Of a DNA stretch of 64,000 nucleotides, positions 44,171 to 50,509 are shown one piece after another. Under the pieces are notes generated by a model. That model saw only the letters and a list, made by a program, of their open reading frames with translations, was not told the origin of the DNA and ran no database searches. This stretch comes from Flavobacterium sp. NRK F7. Its GTDB lineage: Bacteria > Bacteroidota > Bacteroidia > Flavobacteriales > Flavobacteriaceae. The position numbers and the translations under genes are program-made. The first letter of the stretch is position 1, and every line of letters begins with the position of its first letter. Where the stretch lies: assembly GCF_024054195.1 (NCBI RefSeq), contig NZ_JAMXLB010000001.1, forward strand, positions 124,001 through 188,000, in the 5' to 3' direction.

Positions 44171-46726
44171 TTGAAAAAAATTTTTCCAAAAATAGTATTT
44201 ATATTTATAACTGGCACCTTATTTTACTCTTGTTCGATGGTAAAAAAAGTTCCAGACGGCAAACATCTCTTAACGAAGAACACTGTCATAACCAATGATA
44301 CTGTTGTTAAAAACGAAAGAGTCGAAAGTCTTATTAGCCAAAAACCAAATGGAAAACTTCTTGGATTTCCATTGCGTTTAGGCCTCTACAATATTGCCAA
44401 AGACAATCCAGACTCTCTTTATTACGCTTGGTTGGAAAGAAAACCCAATAGAAGAGAAAATCTTGCCAAAATTCTATCCAATAAACAAGTGGATCGATTA
44501 AGCCAATCCTTTTTAGTTTCTGGATTGAGTCGCTTCTTAAAAAAAACTGGTGAAGCACCCGTTATTATTGATTCTATTAAAATTGGCACAACCAAAAATA
44601 GACTACAAGGTTTTTATAGCAATCAAGGTTTTTTTGATGCCAAAGTAACAGCAAAAGTCGATTCTGTAGGTGTAAAAAGAGCCGAAATTACCTACCATGT
44701 AGAAACAGGAAAAGGATATATTATTGATAGCATTTCCAAACGTATTGAAACTCCAGCTTTGGACAGTCTTTTTGTAAAAACACAACCACGTTCTTTAATC
44801 AAAAAAGGCGAACAATTTAACGATGAAAAGTTTGATGCAGAAAGAACGCGATTAACTACTTATTTTAGAAACCATGGTGTTTATGATTTTCAAGTAAACC
44901 ATGTGAGATATGACGTTATTACCAGTGAGAAAGACACCAATATAGATATTGTTTATGATATTGAAGACCGAAAAATTAAAAGAGGTGACACGCTCGTTAA
45001 AACTCCTTTTAAGATTTATAAAATCAGTCAAATAAATATTTTTACCAACAGTCCTATTAAAAAAGGAAAATATAAAATTAGTGACAGTGTTGTTTATAAT
45101 AACTATAATATTTATTCTATTGGAAAGTTAAATTATAAACCCAAAGCCATAACTGATGCCATTTTTATTGAAAAAGGAAATTATTTTAGCGACAACGACA
45201 AAACATTAACATCTAGATCATTAAGCAACTTAAAGGTATTTAATTTTCCTAATATTGAATATATAGAAGATCTTTCCACAGAAGATGAAAATGATTTGGT
45301 AGCCAATATTTATCTTATTCCCTTAAAAAAGAAAAATTTAAACGCTTCTATTGATTTCAATCATTCCAATATTCAAGATTTTGGTATTACAGGAAATCTT
45401 TCGTTAACCTTTAGAAACTTTTTTAGAAGAGCTGAAACCTTAGAAATTTCAACACGAGGTAATATTGGTTCGTCTCGAGATTTACCCAACCCAAACGGGA
45501 CTTTTTTCAACCTTTCTGAATACGGAGCCGATGTAAAACTTACGTTTCCAAGAATATTTTTTCCTTTTAAAACCACTAGCATCATTAAAAAGGAAATGCT
45601 TCCTACTACACAGATGAGTTTTGGTTTAACCAATCAAAAAAACATTGGATTGGACAAAGAAAATTTCACTAGTATTATCAATTACAATTGGTTACCCAAA
45701 GACGACACTACCATTCGTTATGATTTATTAAACATTCAATTTGTTCGTAATTTAAATATCGACAACTATTTTAATGTGTATAACTCTTCTTATAATCGAT
45801 TGAACGATTTAGCTCAAGTGTATGATACAACAGGAACGTATTTGGACCCAAACACAGGAAACTTAACCAATACTAGTGCCGTAGGTTTTATTGACGCTGT
45901 TTTAAATGGTTCCATTCCAATTAACAACCAATCTTCTGATTTTAATTCGATACGAAGTATTGGAGAAAGAAGAAAACGTTTAATTGAAAACAATTTGATT
46001 GTTTCATCTGCTTTTACATATAATAAAAACACTCGAAAAGGTTTTTTAGATAATACTTTTTATGCCATCAAAGCCAAAATTGAATCAGCAGGAAATTTAG
46101 TAAGTTTATTTGCCAAACAAGTGCCACAACCTGAAAGCGATAATGGTAATGAAACTCTTTTTGGTATCGAATATGCGCAATATGTAAAAGGAGAAGTAGA
46201 TTTAATCAAACACTGGGATTTAGGTAAAAAGAACATTCTGGCTTTTAGAACTTTTGGAGGAATTGCTATTCCTTATGGGAATGCCAATTCTATTCCTTTT
46301 TCGCGAAGTTATTTTGCAGGAGGTTCCAATGATAATAGAGGTTGGCAAGCCTATGGATTAGGACCTGGAAGCAGTGGCGGTATTAATGATTTTAATGAAG
46401 CTAATTTAAAACTCGCAGCCAGTGTAGAATATCGTTTTAATATTGTAGGAAAAATTAACGGTGGTCTTTTTGTAGATGCAGGAAATATTTGGAATGTATT
46501 TGACAATGTAGAAGACAAATCCTACACCTTTAATGGTATTGAATCCTTAAAAGACATAGCTGTAGGAACTGGAATTGGTTTACGATATGATTTTGATTTC
46601 TTTGTCTTTAGAATCGATTTTGGTTACAAAGCATACAATCCTGCAAAAGAACAAAGTGAAAGATGGTTTAAAGATATAAACTTTAGTAAAACTGTCTTAA
46701 ATTTTGGAATTAATTACCCATTCTAA
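44171..46726 (+). CDS. tamL: Translocation and assembly module lipoprotein TamL (BamA/TamA family), TTG start
   Basis: The 851-residue Omp85 protein starts at TTG (44171). The lipoprotein signal MKKIFPKIVFIFITGTLFYSC with lipidated C21 depends on this codon: the next ATG lies past the cysteine. POTRA-like repeats follow (for example LQGFYSNQGFFDAKVTAKV and LTTYFRNHGVYDFQVNHVRY), then the surface-antigen barrel with SYFAGGSNDNRGWQAYGLGPG (the conserved RGW-type motif) and a C-terminal NFGINYPF. TamL is the lipidated TamA form of Bacteroidota and acts at the outer membrane in protein insertion. A -7 box stands just upstream. Confidence 0.9.
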   Translation: MKKIFPKIVFIFITGTLFYSCSMVKKVPDGKHLLTKNTVITNDTVVKNERVESLISQKPNGKLLGFPLRLGLYNIAKDNPDSLYYAWLERKPNRRENLAKILSNKQVDRLSQSFLVSGLSRFLKKTGEAPVIIDSIKIGTTKNRLQGFYSNQGFFDAKVTAKVDSVGVKRAEITYHVETGKGYIIDSISKRIETPALDSLFVKTQPRSLIKKGEQFNDEKFDAERTRLTTYFRNHGVYDFQVNHVRYDVITSEKDTNIDIVYDIEDRKIKRGDTLVKTPFKIYKISQINIFTNSPIKKGKYKISDSVVYNNYNIYSIGKLNYKPKAITDAIFIEKGNYFSDNDKTLTSRSLSNLKVFNFPNIEYIEDLSTEDENDLVANIYLIPLKKKNLNASIDFNHSNIQDFGITGNLSLTFRNFFRRAETLEISTRGNIGSSRDLPNPNGTFFNLSEYGADVKLTFPRIFFPFKTTSIIKKEMLPTTQMSFGLTNQKNIGLDKENFTSIINYNWLPKDDTTIRYDLLNIQFVRNLNIDNYFNVYNSSYNRLNDLAQVYDTTGTYLDPNTGNLTNTSAVGFIDAVLNGSIPINNQSSDFNSIRSIGERRKRLIENNLIVSSAFTYNKNTRKGFLDNTFYAIKAKIESAGNLVSLFAKQVPQPESDNGNETLFGIEYAQYVKGEVDLIKHWDLGKKNILAFRTFGGIAIPYGNANSIPFSRSYFAGGSNDNRGWQAYGLGPGSSGGINDFNEANLKLAASVEYRFNIVGKINGGLFVDAGNIWNVFDNVEDKSYTFNGIESLKDIAVGTGIGLRYDFDFFVFRIDFGYKAYNPAKEQSERWFKDINFSKTVLNFGINYPF

Positions 46727-46739
46727 TTTTTTAAATTAT

Positions 46740-46747
46740 TATTTTTG
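46740..46747 (+). promoter_or_regulatory. -7 promoter element of fbaA
   Basis: TATTTTTG is a perfect -7 box 24 bases before the fbaA ATG and 13 bases after the tamL stop. Confidence 0.6.
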
Positions 46748-46771
46748 TAAATTATATTAAACAAACTAACT

Positions 46772-47839
46772 ATGAATCATTCAATAAAACCTGGTGTAGC
46801 AACTGGAAATCAAGTTCAAGAAATATTCAAATATGCTAAAGAAAAAGGATTTGCATTACCAGCTGTTAATGTTACAGGTTCAAGCACAATAAACGGTGTT
46901 CTAGAAACTGCTGCTAAACTAAAAGCACCCGTTATTATTCAGTTTTCAAATGGTGGCGCTCAATTTAACGCTGGAAAAGGGCTTTCCAATGAAAATCAAA
47001 AAGCAGCAATTTTAGGAGCTGTTGCAGGAGCAAAACACATACATGAATTAGCAGAAGCTTATGGAGCAACGGTTATTTTACATACCGATCACTGTGCGAA
47101 AAACTTATTACCTTGGATTGATGGTTTATTAGATGCTTCAGAACAATTTTACAAAGAAAAAGGAAAGTCTTTGTTTAGTTCACATATGATTGATTTATCA
47201 GAAGAACCAATTGAAGAAAACATTGAAATTTCTAAAAAATATTTAGAGCGCATGAGCAAAATGGACATGACGTTAGAAATTGAATTAGGAATTACTGGTG
47301 GTGAAGAAGATGGTGTAGACAATTCTGATGTTGACAGTTCCAAATTATATACCCAACCTGAAGAAGTAGCTTACGCATATGAAGAATTAATGAAGGTAAG
47401 TCCGAGATTTACTATTGCAGCCGCTTTTGGAAATGTACACGGGGTTTACAAACCAGGAAATGTAAAATTAACTCCAAAAATTTTAAAGAACTCTCAAGAA
47501 TACGTACAAAACAAATACAGCACAACGGCAAACCCAGTTGATTTTGTTTTCCATGGTGGAAGTGGTTCTACACTAGAAGAAATTAGAGAAGCGATTTCTT
47601 ACGGAGTAATTAAAATGAATATTGATACCGATTTACAATTTGCTTTCACAGAAGGAATTCGCGACTATATGACGAAAAATATCGAGTATTTAAAAACTCA
47701 AATTGGTAGTCCAGATGGTCCAGAAAGTCCAAACAAAAAACACTACGATCCAAGAAAATGGATTAGAGAAGGTGAAGCAACATTTAACAAAAGACTAGAG
47801 CAAGCATTTGCCGATTTAAATAACGTTAACACTTTATAA
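46772..47839 (+). CDS. fbaA: Fructose-bisphosphate aldolase, class II
   Basis: It cleaves or forms fructose 1,6-bisphosphate in glycolysis and gluconeogenesis using zinc. The 355-residue length and motifs fit the E. coli FbaA subgroup: zinc-ligand region VILHTDHCAKNLLPWIDGLL, EIELGITGGEEDGVDN, FGNVHGVYKPGNVKL, and FHGGSGSTLEEI with KMNIDTDLQFAFT. It has its own promoter and lies ahead of accD with an inverted repeat between the two genes. Confidence 0.96.
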   Translation: MNHSIKPGVATGNQVQEIFKYAKEKGFALPAVNVTGSSTINGVLETAAKLKAPVIIQFSNGGAQFNAGKGLSNENQKAAILGAVAGAKHIHELAEAYGATVILHTDHCAKNLLPWIDGLLDASEQFYKEKGKSLFSSHMIDLSEEPIEENIEISKKYLERMSKMDMTLEIELGITGGEEDGVDNSDVDSSKLYTQPEEVAYAYEELMKVSPRFTIAAAFGNVHGVYKPGNVKLTPKILKNSQEYVQNKYSTTANPVDFVFHGGSGSTLEEIREAISYGVIKMNIDTDLQFAFTEGIRDYMTKNIEYLKTQIGSPDGPESPNKKHYDPRKWIREGEATFNKRLEQAFADLNNVNTL

Positions 47840-47853
47840 TTAATTTAGAATTT

Positions 47854-47896
47854 AAAATTTAGAATTAGGATATTATGGTTTCTAGTTCTAAATTTT
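47854..47896. repeat. Inverted repeat between fbaA and accD
   Basis: AAAATTTAGAATTAG (47854-47868) pairs with CTAGTTCTAAATTTT (47882-47896) with one wobble over a 13-base loop. It is not followed by a clear T tract, so it may stabilise the 3' end of fbaA mRNA or be a weak terminator. Confidence 0.5.
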
Positions 47897-47923
47897 GATT
47901 ATTAATTTCTAACTTCAAGAATT

Positions 47924-48778
47924 ATGGCTTGGTTTAAAAGAAAAGAAAAAGGAATTCAAACAGCAACAGAAGATAAAAAAGACGTTCCTAAAGGGTTGTG
48001 GTACAAATCACCAACAGGTAAAATTGTTGACACTGAGGAATTAGCAAAAAACTTATGGGTAAGTCCAGAAGATGATTTTCATGTACGAATAGGTAGCGCT
48101 GAATACTTTGAAATCTTGTTTGATAACAATGAATTTAAAGAATTAGACGCTAAAATGACATCTAAAGATCCTTTGAAGTTTGAAGACACTAAGAAATATG
48201 GCGATCGTTTAAAAGAAGCGATGGAGAAAACCAAATTAAAAGATGCGGTTCGTACTGCAGTTGGAAAATCCAAAGGAAAAGACTTAGTAGTTTCTTGTAT
48301 GGATTTTGCTTTTATTGGGGGTTCCATGGGAGCGGTTGTAGGAGAAAAAATTGCTAGAGGAATTGATTACGCTATCAAAAACAAAATCCCTTTTGTGATG
48401 ATTTCTAAATCGGGTGGTGCCCGAATGATGGAAGCGGCTTATTCCTTAATGCAGTTAGCCAAAACTTCTGCTAAATTAGCGCAATTAGCTGATGCAAAAG
48501 TACCTTATATTTCACTTTGTACAGATCCAACTACAGGAGGAACAACAGCTTCATATGCAATGTTAGGAGATATCAACATTGGAGAACCAGGTGCTTTAAT
48601 TGGTTTTGCAGGTCCGCGTGTGGTAAAAGACACCACAGGTAAAGATTTACCAGAAGGTTTCCAAACTTCAGAGTTCTTGTTAGAACACGGATTCTTGGAT
48701 TTTATTTCGCACCGAAAAGAATTAAAAAACAAAATCAACTTATATATTGATTTGATTTTAAATCAAGAAATACGATAA
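47924..48778 (+). CDS. accD: Acetyl-CoA carboxylase carboxyltransferase beta subunit, lacking the zinc-ribbon cysteines
   Basis: With AccA it moves the carboxyl group from biotin to acetyl-CoA to give malonyl-CoA for fatty acid synthesis. The 284-residue protein has the crotonase-fold core ([72 protein letters not shown]). Typical AccD begins with a four-cysteine zinc ribbon (CPxC ... CPxCxHH). Here the same region reads [12 protein letters not shown] and [11 protein letters not shown], so all four cysteines are gone while the surrounding frame is kept. From memory other Flavobacteriaceae look alike, so this seems lineage-wide rather than a defect. Confidence 0.94.
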   Translation: MAWFKRKEKGIQTATEDKKDVPKGLWYKSPTGKIVDTEELAKNLWVSPEDDFHVRIGSAEYFEILFDNNEFKELDAKMTSKDPLKFEDTKKYGDRLKEAMEKTKLKDAVRTAVGKSKGKDLVVSCMDFAFIGGSMGAVVGEKIARGIDYAIKNKIPFVMISKSGGARMMEAAYSLMQLAKTSAKLAQLADAKVPYISLCTDPTTGGTTASYAMLGDINIGEPGALIGFAGPRVVKDTTGKDLPEGFQTSEFLLEHGFLDFISHRKELKNKINLYIDLILNQEIR

Positions 48779-48782
48779 AAAG

Positions 48783-48811
48783 AAGCCAGCACAATTGCTG
48801 GCTTTTTCTTT
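48783..48811 (+). terminator. Terminator of accD
   Basis: A 9-bp stem, AAGCCAGCA (48783-48791) with TGCTGGCTT (48796-48804), is followed by TTTCTTTTT. It lies directly past the accD stop codon. Confidence 0.88.
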
Positions 48812-48866
48812 TTCAATCCTTTAGCAAAAAAGCGATAGAAAACCTTTCAAAAAACAGCTAAAAGTT

Positions 48867-48896
48867 TTTGATTATATCTAAAAATAATTATATTTG
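48867..48896 (+). promoter_or_regulatory. Promoter of tRNA-Leu
   Basis: TTTG at 48867-48870 and TATATTTG at 48889-48896, 18 bases apart, match the Bacteroidota -33/-7 promoter very well. The tRNA begins 12 bases after the -7 box. It is the most complete promoter in this window. Confidence 0.75.
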
Positions 48897-48908
48897 CACT
48901 CCAATTTA

Positions 48909-48990
48909 GCGGGTATGGTGAAATTGGTAGACACGCCAGACTTAGGATCTGGTGCCGCAAGGTGTGAAGGTTCGAGTCCTTTTACCCGCA
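48909..48990 (+). tRNA. tRNA-Leu (anticodon UAG)
   Basis: The 82-base class II tRNA has acceptor stem GCGGGTA/TACCCGC with discriminator A at 48990. The D-arm region contains AAATTGGTAGACA, the anticodon stem CCAGA/TCTGG frames loop CTTAGGA with anticodon TAG at 48943-48945, a variable arm GTGCCGCAAGGTGT follows, and the T arm contains GGTTCGAGTCC. The CCA end is not encoded (CAA follows). A terminator stands just behind it. Confidence 0.97.
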
Positions 48991-48994
48991 CAAC

Positions 48995-49025
48995 AAAAAG
49001 CTGAACAATAGTTCGGCTTTTTTTT
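48995..49025 (+). terminator. Terminator of tRNA-Leu
   Basis: A 12-bp stem with one wobble, AAAAAGCTGAAC (48995-49006) with GTTCGGCTTTTT (49011-49022), ends in a T run. It starts five bases past the tRNA. Confidence 0.9.
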
Positions 49026-49041
49026 ATGACTTCTATTTAAG

Positions 49042-49090
49042 GATTTGAAATATAAAAAACCACTCCTTTTACAAGAGTGGTTTTATTTTT
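49042..49090. repeat. Hairpin element, copy 1 of 2
   Basis: AAAACCACTC (49056-49065) and GAGTGGTTTT (49075-49084) form a 10-bp stem followed by T. The same arms recur at 49876-49901, and both copies are preceded by TTxAAATATAAA-like sequence. The two copies enclose the small lipoprotein gene and the 21-bp repeats. Confidence 0.65.
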
Positions 49091-49102
49091 AGCTACTTTG
49101 TG

Positions 49103-49125
49103 AGCACGGAAAACATTTCCGCGCT
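49103..49125. repeat. Small inverted repeat AGCACGGAAA/TTTCCGCGCT
   Basis: Arms 49103-49112 and 49116-49125 pair over a 3-base loop with one mismatch. The segment is GC-richer than its surroundings. No T tract follows on either strand, so it does not look like a terminator. Its function is unknown. Confidence 0.4.
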
Positions 49126-49165
49126 ATTAGGTTTATAAATATGTTCTATTGCTTTTTTATATAAC

Positions 49166-49537
49166 TTAATAGTAAAAACACTTATCATATACACCCTCTT
49201 TTAAAATTAAAAACAACTTTTTATTTTTTAGAACATATTCTTCATATCCATCATTACTTGTATATTTAGAATTGAAAAAAATGGAATCTGTTTGGATATT
49301 AAAGCTTTCACTATCAATAAAAGAATCAGACTTTAAAGTCAACTTATTCCGATTTAAAGACCACTCCCCTTCAATAGTATCATTCATAAAAGAAATAATT
49401 CTAAATTGATTATTTTTTTCAATATAAAGTATGTATTCAGGCTTGCCATATAAAATACAATTTGATTCATAATTTCTCTTTAATGTTGGCTTACAAGACA
49501 CTAAAACTAAAAAAAATAAAATACTATTTCTCATCAT
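49166..49537 (-). CDS. Small putative lipoprotein of unknown function
   Basis: The protein has 123 residues with a short lipoprotein signal MMRNSILFFLVLVSC, predicted lipidation at C15; Met2 is an equally good start. The remainder reads like a small beta-sandwich (YILYIEKNNQFRIISF, IEGEWSLNRNKLTLKSDSF, KNKKLFLILKEGVYDKCFYY), similar in style to lipocalin-like 'how much does it weigh' lipoproteins of flavobacteria. I recognise no specific family. It lies alone in an accessory patch behind tRNA-Leu, between two copies of a hairpin element. Confidence 0.6.
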   Translation of the reverse strand: MMRNSILFFLVLVSCKPTLKRNYESNCILYGKPEYILYIEKNNQFRIISFMNDTIEGEWSLNRNKLTLKSDSFIDSESFNIQTDSIFFNSKYTSNDGYEEYVLKNKKLFLILKEGVYDKCFYY

Positions 49538-49643
49538 ACCTATTATTCATTTTTCTAATAAATTCTACGGTGTGAATTTACAATCAGTGTTAGAAATTTT
49601 AATCAAAAACAACCTAACCTCTCTTCAAAAATAAATAAAATTA
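49538..49643. other. Spacer upstream of the small lipoprotein gene
   Basis: This AT-rich stretch probably contains the promoter of the small lipoprotein on the minus strand, though no perfect -7 box is seen. The 21-bp repeat array begins at its right end. Confidence 0.4.
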
Positions 49644-49874
49644 ATAACTTTTTGGACGTAAAAAACACCTTTTAGCTTGTAATGACAACCTTTTTACTTA
49701 TTAAAAGATGCTTTTTGAATATAATTTGAACCTATTCGTTTATAATTACAAGCTTTTTGATTATAAATAGAAGCTTTGAGGTTGTAATTAGAAGCTTTTA
49801 GTCTATAATTATACGCTTTGAGATTATAAATAGTAGCTTTTAGATTATGGAGAGATGCTTTTAGGTTTAAAATA
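49644..49874. repeat. Eleven tandem imperfect 21-bp repeats
   Basis: Units start at 49644, 49665, 49686, 49707, 49728, 49749, 49770, 49791, 49812, 49833 and 49854, each exactly 21 bases. The consensus is near GAAGCTTTTAGATTATAATTA, with the central CTTT core best kept and divergence growing towards low coordinates. On the minus strand one frame is open across eight units and reads heptads of the type NYNLKAS, but it has no ATG and ends at a stop in the ninth unit, so it is probably not translated. Neither the length nor the lack of spacers fits CRISPR. Confidence 0.9.
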
Positions 49875-49875
49875 T

Positions 49876-49905
49876 AAAACCACTCCTTAAAGAGTGGTTT
49901 TTTTA
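49876..49905. repeat. Hairpin element, copy 2 of 2
   Basis: AAAACCACTC (49876-49885) and GAGTGGTTTT (49892-49901) repeat the arms of the element at 49056-49084. A T run follows, so on the plus strand it could terminate transcription. It abuts the last 21-bp repeat. Confidence 0.65.
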
Positions 49906-49952
49906 GTAATGGAGTGGATTTTAAGCTTGTGTTATACTTATTTTAATAGTCC

Positions 49953-50408
49953 CTATTTCAAGGGTCGCAAGGTATTGCTATACGTAATCGAAAAATCGGC
50001 GGTATCGTCTTTGTATTCTTTCATCAAATAAATGAATTTATACTTTTGTGCTTTATCCGAAGGAATTACAATGTCTTTTTTAGAAAATTGATCGTGAATG
50101 ACCAAAGCACTCTCATTGGAAAAACTAAAGTAATCGGCTAGTTTTGTGTTTAAATTGGTAATAGGATAACTCGAATAAACCGATTTTTCTCCTTGTTTTG
50201 CCGAAATTTTTTCTCCTTTGAAGCCTTGTGTTAAAATGAGAACACTACGATTACTAGCATCCGCGTTGTGCTGTTTCAAAAACGCATTTTTTTCACTTTC
50301 TGAAACACTGGTAAAATCATCTCGATATTGGGTAGATACTCCACCCGATTTACATCCTATAATAAGTATTAAAAGGACAACTAGGGTATATAAATTTTTC
50401 TTTTTCAT
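49953..50408 (-). CDS. Putative lipoprotein of unknown function
   Basis: The protein has 151 residues with signal MKKKNLYTLVVLLILIIGC and predicted lipidation at C19. The mature part (SVLILTQGFKGEKISAKQGEKSVYSSYPITNLNTKLADYF, IHDQFSKKDIVIPSDKAQKYKFIYLMKEYK) has mixed alpha/beta character and no motif I recognise. It lies between the 21-bp repeat array and the terminator of the amylase gene, all on the minus strand, and has about 100 bases of its own upstream region. It may be an accessory gene. Confidence 0.6.
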   Translation of the reverse strand: MKKKNLYTLVVLLILIIGCKSGGVSTQYRDDFTSVSESEKNAFLKQHNADASNRSVLILTQGFKGEKISAKQGEKSVYSSYPITNLNTKLADYFSFSNESALVIHDQFSKKDIVIPSDKAQKYKFIYLMKEYKDDTADFSITYSNTLRPLK

Positions 50409-50453
50409 ATTTTAATAACTTAAAAAAACAGCTTATAGTATGTTTTTATACTA

Positions 50454-50487
50454 AAAAAAGCACCTTTTTAAAAAAAAGATGCTTTTT
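50454..50487 (-). terminator. Terminator of the sus/amylase operon
   Basis: On the minus strand AAAAAGCATCTTTTT pairs with AAAAAGGTGCTTTTT (one wobble), ending in T. It lies about 23 bases past the amylase stop codon at 50510. Confidence 0.8.
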
Positions 50488-50509
50488 AAGAAACACATTC
50501 TAAATCAAA

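Noticed and set aside
48909-49000. tRNA-Leu 3' end as a phage or island attachment site
   Set aside because: No direct repeat of the tRNA 3' end and no integrase gene occurs within the window. The adjacent accessory patch is only about 1.4 kb.
49644-49874. CRISPR array
   Set aside because: The units are contiguous 21-bp tandem repeats with no unique spacers, and no cas gene is in the window.
49690-49945. Protein-coding gene made of NYNLKAS-type heptads on the minus strand
   Set aside because: The frame has no ATG between its upstream stop and the repeats and ends in a repeat. It is better explained by a DNA repeat whose period is a multiple of three.
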